From positions 8,201,241-8,265,240 of the forward strand of contig RPFO01000065.1 in NCBI GenBank assembly GCA_009746045.1: a stretch of DNA of 64,000 bases, read 5' to 3'. Below the pieces are notes generated by a model that saw only the letters and a list, made by a program, of their open reading frames with translations, was not told the DNA's origin and searched no databases. The position numbers were made by a program, and so were the translations under genes. This document shows, in pieces, positions 34,501-42,631 of this stretch. This DNA comes from Mesostigma viride (lineage: Eukaryota; Streptophyta; Mesostigmatophyceae; Mesostigmatales; Mesostigmataceae). Position 1 is the first letter of the stretch. Every line of letters starts with the position of its first letter.

Positions 34501-35235
34501 CGGCCGACGCGCGGAGGTGAGGAGGTGCCTGGCATCAAGAAGGCGCATTGGTGGCGACTGGACAAGTCCGACCCTGGCCTTTTGATGATTAGGCGCTATT
34601 CCTGCTACTGTCCGCCCTGTTTGGCTGGGCGGTTTGAGGGATGTCTAAGCGAGTGGTCGTTTATCATCGAGTTCAATGATGCAGGAAGCTCGATGAAAAC
34701 TGTCCGTTTGCTGCCACCGAGCCAGCCCAACCCTCCGGTTCGCATGGTGACGCGGGGGGAGCAGCTGAAGGACAAGCGGGAGGCGATGGGCCGGCAGATG
34801 AGACTCCACGACTATGTGGCAGTTCCATCGGACAAGGACACGGATCACGATCCCATCCACCCGTTCTGGTTGGCTGAGGTTGTAAGCGAAGCCGGGCCGA
34901 TCGTGTTAGACGAGAACTTCGAGAGGTGGGTCGAGGGCCGGAACGGACGGGAGAAGGAGCTGTTCCTCGCCGGGAACGGCATTCTTCCCGTTCGGATTTG
35001 GAAGCGGGATAAGCATGACCCCCTGCATTTCACGCTCAACGTTGAGGATTGGCCACCGTCACGCCAGCCCGAGCTTGTGAATTGCTATCTCTGCGTCGCT
35101 CCGGCTCTCCGGCTAGAAGCACGCGTGCGCAGCGACGGAATGTGTGCCGACATCAGGATGAGCAAGGAGCTCGACAAGTGGCTTACTGCGCTGGTGATCA
35201 AGGATGAAGCCCCGGAGGGGCCGGCACCGACTTAA
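31509..35235 (+). CDS. DDE-like transposase gene of the giant element, three exons
   Basis: Exon 1 runs 31509-33074. The true start may be later, because an acceptor-like CGTCCAG precedes 31650. The intron 33075-33229 is GT-AG and phase 0. Exon 2 is 33230-34006; the next intron ends at 34489 and exon 3 ends at the stop at 35235. Exon 1 has a helical N-terminal domain and a Cys/His cluster (CACEKH, CKCGAECAGC, later C-x4-SCGIHNN). Exon 2 has the presumed catalytic core: GDWAENY near 33431, CSDNCAVQFK near 33680 and HGKGEVDG near 33798. That matches the acid residues of a D-D-E/D fold in a family whose animal members carry DFAENY and GKGAVDG. Exon 3 has CYCPPC...GC and a BAH-like module (HPFWLAEV). 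The exon 2/3 join is out of phase by one base, next to a C5 run at 34001-34005. It probably mobilises the element, if the frame is intact. Confidence 0.72.
33136..33157. repeat. Palindrome copy in transposase intron 1
   Basis: A half-degenerate copy (TATAGCTGCAGCGAGACCC) inside the 155-nt phase-0 intron between exons 1 and 2. Confidence 0.75.
34081..34418. repeat. Five palindromes in transposase intron 2
   Basis: Copies lie at about 34081-34102, 34165-34188, 34245-34267, 34325-34347 and 34396-34418. The middle ones belong to an 80-bp tandem unit (palindrome, TGTCGAATTTCGATCACTT, TATCTTGTCGTACGTTG, TTATGATTCGAAT). Most carry the variant right arm CAGCTATACCC. Confidence 0.88.
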
Positions 35236-35520
35236 ACAAGAAATTGGGGTCTCGCTGCGGGTAGACGACGCCCTAGTTTCGGCTCGTATTATATCTTTAG
35301 AGTGGGGCTTCAGTAGGGTGTAAAAAGGTGGCCGCATATATTGTATATATTTTTCGAGATCTTTCTGAGGTCAAGTTTAAGGGTAGTTGATAATTTTTTG
35401 CGGCCTTCAATTAACAGTTATTTTTTACTGCAACATAATTTTATGCTGTATATTTAAATAATGATAAGGATTTCGATATTTTTTTGCACAATCTATTCGA
35501 CATTTGTTTCTGCATGTCGA

Positions 35521-35737
35521 GAATTTATTGCTCCACCCCCACAAAAAAAATCGTTCCGGAACTGTTCGAAGCGAATAGCACTGACAGGATTCGAACCCGG
35601 GTCCACCTTAATGTTCGGAGTGAGGTAGGCCAGCCATCATGTTCCGCACTCAAATCTGGCTCGGGTCCGATCCCTCCATTGCTCTTCGCTTCGAACAGCT
35701 CCGGAACAAGTTAGGTGTGGGGTTGGAGCAATAAATA
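35521..35737. repeat. Foldback element built from two opposed tRNA-like sequences
   Basis: The left arm (35521-35579, TTTATTGCTCCA...GTTCGAAGCGAATAGC) and right arm (about 35680-35737) are inverted copies of about 55 bp. Just inside, GGATTCGAACCCGGGTCC at 35587-35604 is the reverse complement of a tRNA T-arm (GGGTTCGAATCC), and an opposed, degenerate copy (GGGTCCGATCCC) lies near 35662. The whole 217 bp can fold into one hairpin. No intact tRNA cloverleaf with paired acceptor arms was found. Confidence 0.6.
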
Positions 35738-36056
35738 CTTATTTGCCGGGCGCAGTTGTCATTCCGCCTAGTACAATTGCGTCACTAGTACAATTTTTGT
35801 CTGGGTACGGTACGAACCAATAACGCAATATTTAGTATCTAATCGCCGCTGCTCTTGCTGAATTTTATCCGGAAGCTGAAAAAGGTGTCCGGTGAAGCGA
35901 ATACTAGTGACTGGTGGTCGTGCCCTTCCATTACTCCTTATCGACAAATTTTGGGTTCTACCTGCAGTTATAACCCTTGCGCGTCTGGCTGTCGGGGTCA
36001 CCAATTTCCTGTCGATTGCAAGCAGCCAACCTTGCCGAAATTTAACACTGTCACAA

Positions 36057-36494
36057 ATGGAGCAGAGCAATATTTTCGGTTCTCAGCATACCTATGTGAT
36101 GGTCGACAAAAATGAGCACGCTGCAAACATCAGAATTGATGTAGAGTTGCTCGGACCTTCTGCACAGTGGGGTGCAGGTGTCATTGCGTTCGGCAATGGC
36201 ATGATCGATCTGGTGCCACCCGATTCAGATTTGAACCCTGCTTACCAATGCGTGCCTGACAATCAGGCGAGAGTGGTGGTGGAGAGCACGGAAATTCCGG
36301 GCTCTCCCAATGTATCAATGATGCGCCTGAGGGCCGAGGCCCAGCAGGAGTTCCTGGCTGCTGCGGAGAACGGCGGGGCCAAGTGGAACACCAAAATGTA
36401 TACAGGCGAGCCTCCCAACTACAGGGGAGACCAGTACCAGGGAGTGTACTCCTTCGGCGATTTTGACATCGACGGATGGGGCACCTTTTTCTAG
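36057..36494 (+). CDS. Small hypothetical protein gene near the right end of the giant element
   Basis: From MEQSNIFGSQHTYVM at 36057 the frame encodes about 145 residues ending GDFDIDGWGTFF. It has mixed hydrophobic/charged composition and looks like a compact folded protein. The frame stays open upstream to 35892, but that part overlaps a degenerate palindrome at about 35953-35977, which suggests intron. A poly(A) signal AATAAA lies at 36583, 89 bp after the stop. No family is recognised. Its place 450 bp inside the right terminus suggests an element-encoded accessory protein. Confidence 0.5.
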   Translation: MEQSNIFGSQHTYVMVDKNEHAANIRIDVELLGPSAQWGAGVIAFGNGMIDLVPPDSDLNPAYQCVPDNQARVVVESTEIPGSPNVSMMRLRAEAQQEFLAAAENGGAKWNTKMYTGEPPNYRGDQYQGVYSFGDFDIDGWGTFF

Positions 36495-36582
36495 GCGCAA
36501 TGCCTAAGTTGTCAAATACTCCGACAATGTCAAAATTGCGAATGATAAAATTACGGACATGTGCACATATATGTACTGATTC

Positions 36583-36588
36583 AATAAA
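36583..36588 (+). promoter_or_regulatory. Poly(A) signal AATAAA
   Basis: The consensus hexamer is 89 bp downstream of the small gene ending at 36494. It fits as that gene's 3'-end signal. Confidence 0.5.
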
Positions 36589-36878
36589 AACTTTCGGCAA
36601 TTTTGTTCCCGGCATTGATAATCAATAGCTGCTAGCAAGCCAAGGACTTCAAAAGTGGCAATAGATCGATGTAGGTCGTCGATAAACTTGTCTAGTCGTC
36701 ATATTTCGGTCGCAAAATTCGTGCGTGGCCTGCAGGCATCGGACAAAGTGCACGCAACAGCAGGAGTCGGTTGAGTTCGAAGCACGGCAGACACAAAATT
36801 TCGGCGCAAAGTCCGTCGGGCGAAAAATTCGCTCGGCTGCCAAATTTTCGGCAAGAATTTCGGCGCAATGTCCGGTTT

Positions 36879-36942
36879 TCGGACGATTGAAATTAGCGTT
36901 TTTTTCTTGCAAAAATCTACCCCATTCCGCGTGGGACCACCC
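36879..36942 (-). repeat. Right terminal inverted repeat of family-A element
   Basis: Inverted match to 17245-17317, with the outer 24 bp identical. The adjacent subterminal DNA contains two copies of ATTTCGGCGCAA(A/T)GTCCG at about 36788-36806 and 36848-36865, possible transposase-binding sites. Confidence 0.92.
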
Positions 36943-36946
36943 GACA
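36943..36946. other. Target site duplication GACA, right
   Basis: Second copy of the 4-bp target sequence. See 17241-17244. Confidence 0.9.
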
Positions 36947-37496
36947 AGTATTTAAACAATGCTTGGCAACAGATGTTGGCTACACACACCTTTGTGGCTC
37001 CTGGTGACCTGGTGCTCTTGGAGGCTAATCGTGTGCTACCTGAAAAGGAGCAATGCAGGAAACTGCAACCCTTGTGGAATTGGGACCTTACCCTGTCCTG
37101 GACACCTTCCACTATGGGACTGTAGTTCAAGTCCAGGTGCCTTCCCACTGGAGGCTTAAGACTAATGTGTTTCACCTGGCCCAGCTCAAGCTGTATAAAC
37201 GCAACACCTTGCAGGGACGCCTTTCTGCTCCATTACCATTTGAGCTGGATACTGAGGGGGAGAGGATATATGAAGTGGAGCAGCTGGTGGCTCACAGAGT
37301 CAAAGGAAAGGGTAGGACCAAGCAGCTGCACTGGAAAGGAGAGTTAGAGTCTACTGCCACATGGCTGTGGTTGTCTGACTTGACTCACTGCCATGAGGTG
37401 GTCCAGGAGTATTGCCAAAAGAAGGGGCTCACTCTTCCTTCTTGGTATACTGAGTTGGTGAAAACCACTGCTCCCCTTCCTATATCCCAGGACTAA
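36943..37496 (+). pseudogene. Ty3/gypsy integrase C-terminal region with chromodomain
   Basis: This continues the integrase gene broken at 17244. GDLVLL lies in the GPY/F-like linker. Then come HWRLKTNVFHLAQLKLYK (the VFHVSxLK-type motif of these elements) and a chromodomain-like end: EVEQLVAHRV, QLHWKG, TWLWLSDL. It ends at the stop at 37496. One frame slip separates the first 36950-37125 frame from the main 37053-37496 frame. The chromodomain places the element among chromoviruses. Confidence 0.85.
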
Positions 37497-37510
37497 CGAA
37501 TGGTTTCTTC

Positions 37511-38712
37511 GTGCATGCTGTGTGGTCCCAGATGGAGGAGGAGTTCACGTACCCCAACTTGGGCCTGGGCGCCACCACGGAGGAAGGGGTCACGGGTATG
37601 CATCCAGAGACCCCCAACCCCATGAGTTATGTGGAATCCCTGTTTGACTCTATTGTCAGGCGTGACCTTAGGAGGGGTCAGCAGATGGATACCATTAACA
37701 AGCTCTTGCATTCAGTGATCTCCAAGCAGGATAAGCTACAGGAGCTTCTTCAGGGGTTGTCCTTGTCCCAGCCCCAGATGGGGAGTGGTGTTAACATAGC
37801 TCTCAGCTCCAGCAGCACTCCCATCATTCAGATTCCTCGTCATGTGGTACCTGTCAAGAATGTGGTGGCCTATGTGGATCACAGGAAGTGCACGGGACCT
37901 TGTGAGCATTGTGAGACGCTGGCCAAGGCAGTGGCTGCCCTGCAGGGAGGAGGGGGAAGTGAGCCCTGAGGGTTATGTGGAGGAGGTCTTGTCTCAGTTG
38001 CACACCAGCCTGTATGAGATTGGCTCTCCTTTTATGGGCCACCTGTTGCACAGGATGTTTGCCTTGACTCCAGGACCTGAGATTGACATGAGACCTGCAG
38101 AGGGGCAGGATATGTTGACCACCTTGCCTGAGGCTTTGAAAGGAGCCTTCATGCAGTTCCAGCCAGCCAGTGAGCATGGGTGAGGCCTCCTACATGGAGT
38201 TGTTGGAGTTTTCAGTTCAGCAGGGAGACTTTGACTTGGCTCCTTCTTCTTCCAGCTCGGTCAAGGGGTGCTTCCCTTTGGAGACATCCAACCTTTTCTG
38301 CAGCCCAGGGTTGCCTAAGTACACCATGGAGCTCAAGGTTCGTCTGACCCCATTGAGGGCCCCTCAATGGGGTCACGGTGTTGGCAACACGGTGTTGGTG
38401 CCTTTGATAGGTGCTAAGTGGTCAGTGGTCAAGACCTTTCTCCAGTTCTGGTGGGCGTACAGGTCATGGGTGAGCAGGCACAAGACGTCTTCTACTTGGG
38501 TGATGGATCCTGAAAGCCAGTCTGTGGTGCTTCTCTCCTACCCAGGGACATGCCTGCGTTATGTTGCCCAGATGGCAGCAGGGGCTGCAGAGACGTGCAT
38601 GGTGCTGCAGGTCAGCAGGAACTTGCCAGACTTGGTTCACATGGTGGAGCAGTTTCCCTTGTTTGGGACCAAGGGCAAGGATGGCGTGAATGGGGATTGG
38701 TATAGCCTGTGA
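37511..38712 (+). pseudogene. Additional 3' ORF of the gypsy element, unrecognised, two frame slips
   Basis: About 400 residues are spread over three frames (37511-37969, then about 37940-38183, then 38170-38712). A slip near the GGAGGAGGGGG run at 37945 and another at about 38175 separate them. The first part has a coiled-coil-like helix (QMDTINKLLHSVISKQDKL) and a CTGPCEHC cysteine cluster. The last part is globular, with W-rich strands. An extra ORF between pol and the 3' LTR is known in some Ty3/gypsy lineages, but this protein matches nothing I know. Confidence 0.5.
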
Positions 38713-39089
38713 AGAACAGAGCTGAGCAGGAAGAGGATGGGGAAGGATGAGGGAAGAGCATGGAAGGTGCTTTGGATTGTGGTGTGAGGGGGGATTCCAG
38801 GATGGATGATGGGGGGGGGCTCCAGTCCAGTTCTGATGTTCCAGTCCAGAGTTCCAGGTTCCAGGATGCTGAATGGAAGACCTTGTATTATGAGATGTGT
38901 TTATCTGGATTTATAGTAGATAAGGTAGAGACTTGTCTGCTGTAGAAACCTGTGACTAGATGTTTATGAGATAGGAGGCCCTGTTTCCAGGGATGTAAAA
39001 ACCCATCTGCTTTTCCCAAGAGATGGTGGATTTCTGTTCAATGTTCCTCTGCCTTCAAGAGTTGGCTATTGGACCTGGGAGGTCCAGTT

Positions 39090-39103
39090 TTGAGGGGGAG
39101 ATA
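39090..39103 (+). other. Polypurine tract of the gypsy element
   Basis: A purine run GAGGGGGAGA directly precedes the TGTAAC start of the LTR. It is the expected plus-strand primer site. Confidence 0.75.
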
Positions 39104-39882
39104 TGTAACAAGCAAAAATGACTTTGTTGTTACATCCTTTGTTTTGTGAATGTTTGGCTTTTATTCGAGGACTTTTGGATCAGTATTGAGAAAGTTATGA
39201 GGTTTCTAAGACGACGGTACTTGGAGCTGATACTTTGTCAACCAACTGATAGGAACCCTCATTGGTCGTGGCCTGATCCACGTAGGGTTGTAGTTTGTTG
39301 GCTGATACTACTGATAGGAGCCCTCATTGGTCGTGGCCTGATCCACGTGGGGTTGTAGTTTGTTAGTTGGTACTATTGAGTCTTAAATGCTCCTTTGGGA
39401 CTTCAGTGCTTACGACAGATTTAGGATCTCATGGAAAGATTCTGCCAGGCTGTGTGTGGTGTTGTTCTGTTTTGTGTGACTAGGATGGATACGAAGATCT
39501 TGTATAGAATTCCATGGTTCTGATTGGTTCTCTTCAGGCTAAGGTTGGAGCAAGTTCGACAAGCACGTCGATATCAAGGACGTGGGGTCGCCATTGTTGC
39601 TACGTTGGTTTTGATTCACCATGGTATAATAAAGCTTGTCTTTGTTGTCCATTCATAAGAGCCCCTTGGCTATAGACGTCCTTCAGTTCCACAGAGGTCG
39701 TCTATACACGAGCTTGTCTTTGTGTCTACAAGGGGTTGTGATTCCCTAAATCACGTGTTGTGGAATTTCCATCTCAACGTTGCTCGGATACTTGAAGTTC
39801 TGCAACTCAAGAAAGCAACCCAGGTAAAAGATCTTTCATATTGGACTGTAGATGATGCTGATGATCATTTTTAGTCGTTACA
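39104..39882 (+). repeat. 3' LTR of the gypsy element
   Basis: The LTR is 779 bp, starting TGTAAC and ending GTTACA (short inverted ends with TG...CA). It contains a 65-bp internal tandem duplication (CTGATAGGA(A/G)CCCTCATTGG at 39246 and 39311) and AATAAA at 39628-39633. The 5' LTR is not in the window, so insertion age cannot be read from LTR divergence. The following GATAA is the candidate 5-bp target copy. Confidence 0.75.
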
Positions 39883-39949
39883 GATAAACAACTTGCCACG
39901 AGCCATGAGGTAGCCATGGCTGACGGCGGAGCTCATAAAGTTTTGGCAC

Positions 39950-40530
39950 CAAAAGGGGGGGGGGGGCGGGGGGGGGGGACCTCCAGGTGGCGGGGGGGGG
40001 GGGCGCGGGGGCCTTGCGACCTCCGACGCCGTCTCACTCAGACGGGGAGGCATCCTGTGGCGGATCTTCGTACTTTTCCGGTCTTTTTCGGGGGTCCTCA
40101 TGGTCGACGCCTGTCCTTCGCGCCACGCCTTTTCGCGGGGGGGCGGGGGGCTGCATCATGGCCGGCTGAGGGGGGACGGAGGGGGGGGGGGGGGGGGAAC
40201 CTCCGGGTGGGTGGGGGAGCGGGGGGCCGGGGGCGGGGGATCCCGCAGACCCTGGCGTCTCGCTGAGGCGGGGGCCGGGGAGCCTTGCGACCTCCCCGTC
40301 TCACTCAGGCGGGGAGGCATCCTGTGTCGGATCTTCTTACTTTTCCGGTCGGCGGGGGGGCGCCGGCATTGCCGGCTGAGGGGGGGGGGGGGGGGGAACC
40401 TCCGGGTGGGTGGGGGGGCGGGGGGGGCGGGGGATCCCGCAGACTCTGGCGTCTCGCTGAGGGGGGAGGGGGTTGCGACCTCGCCTGGGGCGGGGCGTCT
40501 CATTGAGGCGGCGAATGCCCTCCGGGTGGG
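39950..40530. repeat. Poly-G-rich tandem repeat
   Basis: Runs of 8-13 G (for example 39955-39966 and 39968-39978) alternate with a repeated unit of about 275 bp containing CTTGCGACCTCC, CGTCTCACTCAG, GGGGAGGCATCCTGTG and TACTTTTCCGGTC. No gene. The G-strand has strong quadruplex potential. Confidence 0.85.
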
Positions 40531-40639
40531 TGGGAACCGACTGGTAAGGGCGGACGGACTGCGGTGTTTCATGCCCACACAGCTTGTCGTCATTTGTCTC
40601 CCGACTTTTTCCTTTTTTCAGCCCCCTTCATAAGCTTCA

Positions 40640-41959
40640 GTTGACCTTAATCGAGTTGCCATCTGTCGGCGGACAGATCGAATCTCGACTACTAGAGTTA
40701 CGGTCGGCTTTGCGCCTTCTTTTTGGGGGGGATGCGAAGCTTGTTTATCCTAACAAACTGGCGATCGTACCACACATACGTAACGTACACGTGTAGAATC
40801 TGGTAAACTGGGAATCAACAACAACAATAATTACTGCTTATTTACTACTGCTGACCATACATCTCAATGATTCTGCGGCGTGGGACACCCCCCCCCCAAC
40901 AACATTATTATTAACACAATAAAGAAATTGCTCATGATGTACTTTTGTTCCACCGCGCCACAGGCACTAAGCCGCCCCCGCCCACCTCCGGTGGCTTGCG
41001 CCACCTTTACCCCAGTCAACCCGTCGCCCCTCGGGTTGGGGACAACGCCTCCACCATCCGACGGCCCCAATCCCTCGCGTCGCGTCTATGTGGTTTTTCG
41101 GATACATCTTTGCGGTTTTCGGATACATCTTTGCGGTTTTCGGTTGTACCTGTCCGTCGGTCCGTTGGATTCACACATCTGACGGTCGTACATCGGTGGG
41201 AGAGTAATCGGTCGGGAGAGAAGAGCATTCTCATACTAAGAAGAAGTTCCACTTCGAGTCTCGAGTTGTCGAGTTGACTTGCAATATTATTAATTAATTC
41301 CATAATTAATACTGTTTTGCCAACAGAGTTTATTCCCGCGCCGGTGGTCCGACAGCGTGTCTGGAGGTGGCATAGGATCCGGGATCTAACGTCTGGTCGA
41401 GGAGGGGTGACATTGAGCCAAGCTAAATAGGGGCCGGATCCTGCAGCCGCCGGTCCAGAATGTCCGCCCCTATTCCCATACTAGGGGCCCGTGCAGCTAC
41501 CGGCACCAATTCTAGCTAGCCCCCATCTTTTCGGCCCCTATAGGGGAGATTCCAGGGGCCGAATTTTTATGCAGCCGCCAGCCCTAGATTTCGGGCCCCC
41601 ATATTGTACAGCAGGCGCGGCATGCCGCATCATGCCACGTGGCGTCCCATCTTGCCATGCCCCGGATGCCAGCTATGTACGGGCCTACGGATGCCTACAC
41701 AAAAAAACTGTGTCGGCATCCGTCCTCACGCCGCGCCGCGCTATACTGTCATGCAGTCTGCAGATGTCTTGCCCAGTTCAGTTCAGTTCAGTTTAGTTGG
41801 AATCCCACGCCGGTCATATCCAACAGAGATAGTTTGGCGACGTAAGTAGCTCGGATGGTAACCTTACTAGGGTACTGTGATATGTCTTGCCCAGTAATTG
41901 CCTGTCGCCTCCTTCTGGTCGTCTGGTATGGCCGGCTGGCCTGGTTACAGGTCAACGTG
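40640..41959. other. Intergenic, no gene seen
   Basis: It holds a C10 run near 40890, a 21-bp tandem repeat GTTTTCGGATACATCTTTGCG at about 41094-41140, scattered inverted AGGGGCC/GGCCCCT words at 41420-41560 and a short GTTCA microsatellite at 41776. No supported gene. Confidence 0.5.
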
Positions 41960-42440
41960 ATTTCGTAAAGGTCATTTAGGCAAAACTAGGCATTTCAGGC
42001 TATTTTTGGCATACCTGGGTCACCTTAACTGTTATATGGAAATAAACTAACACCCATTTCACCGGAAAATTTCGTAAAGGTCAAAACTAGGCAAAACTAG
42101 GCATTTCAGGCTATTTTTGGCATACCTGGGTCACCGTAACTGTTATCTGGCGGAGCCAATTTTCGGAAGAACCGTTAGGTTCGCCAGAATTGGCGAAGCT
42201 TATAAGGCCGTACACGTGAGAAAACATAGGAATAGGGGATGAAAATCCGTCAATCCATCCATCCATACATACATACATCCACCGAATTTGTCCCGAATTT
42301 GCAAGCATAAGGGTGAGGTTCTTCCGAAAATTGGCTCCGCCGTAGAGTTTCAACGGGCAAGTTGCAAACACGCACGTTACTTGATATGGAAATAAACTAA
42401 TAACACCCATTTCACCGGAAATTTCGTAAAGGTCACGTGA
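41960..42440. repeat. About 110-bp tandem repeat interrupted by a foldback element
   Basis: Units starting TTTCGTAAAGGTCA at 41961 and 42070 share GGCATTTCAGGCTATTTTTG and ACCTGGGTCACC. The interval ATGGAAATAAACTAA...CACCCATTTCACCGG after unit 1 reappears at about 42388-42420, so a third unit was split by the foldback at 42149-42341. Confidence 0.85.
42149..42341. mobile_element. 193-bp MITE-like foldback with 25-bp perfect inverted ends
   Basis: GGCGGAGCCAATTTTCGG... at 42149-42173 is the exact reverse complement of 42317-42341. The interior contains an 18-bp inverted word (TTCGCCAGAATTGGCGAA) and a CATC/CATA microsatellite. It carries no coding. Termini differ from the GGGTGG families. Confidence 0.85.
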
Positions 42441-42631
42441 TTTATAAGTAATATTTCCCCGTCGAGGTGCTGATTATGCCGCTTGCGATGGGGGCCCGTC
42501 GATGGGGGGGTCAACGCACTTTATTACCTGCTAATGCTATCTAGGGTAAGCCATTGACAGGGCTGGTCCTCTGCAGGAATATTTACTTTGGGACATTGCA
42601 AAGTCTATTACTTTTGGCTCTACGGAGTTGA

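Larger units (their letters stand above)
17245..36942. mobile_element. 19.7-kb terminal-inverted-repeat DNA transposon (family A)
   Basis: The element spans 19,698 bp. It is flanked by a 4-bp GACA duplication, with inverted termini of 73 bp (left) and 64 bp (right) sharing GGGTGGTCCCACGCGGAATG and an inner block around TTGCAAGAAAAAAACGC. It sits in the integrase/C-terminal region of a gypsy element. Inside are a minus-strand multi-exon gene (17539 to about 25990), a plus-strand DDE-like transposase gene (31509-35235), a small gene near the right end (36057-36494), two minisatellites and about 25 copies of a short palindrome. The 4-bp target duplication and a GGG end would fit a Sola-like superfamily as I remember it; I hold that assignment loosely. 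Confidence 0.88.

Noticed and set aside
17245-36942. Maverick/Polinton or piggyBac identity for the giant element
   Set aside because: No DNA polymerase B, ATPase or capsid-like protein was seen, and the target duplication is 4 bp, not 6 bp. The target is GACA, not TTAA.
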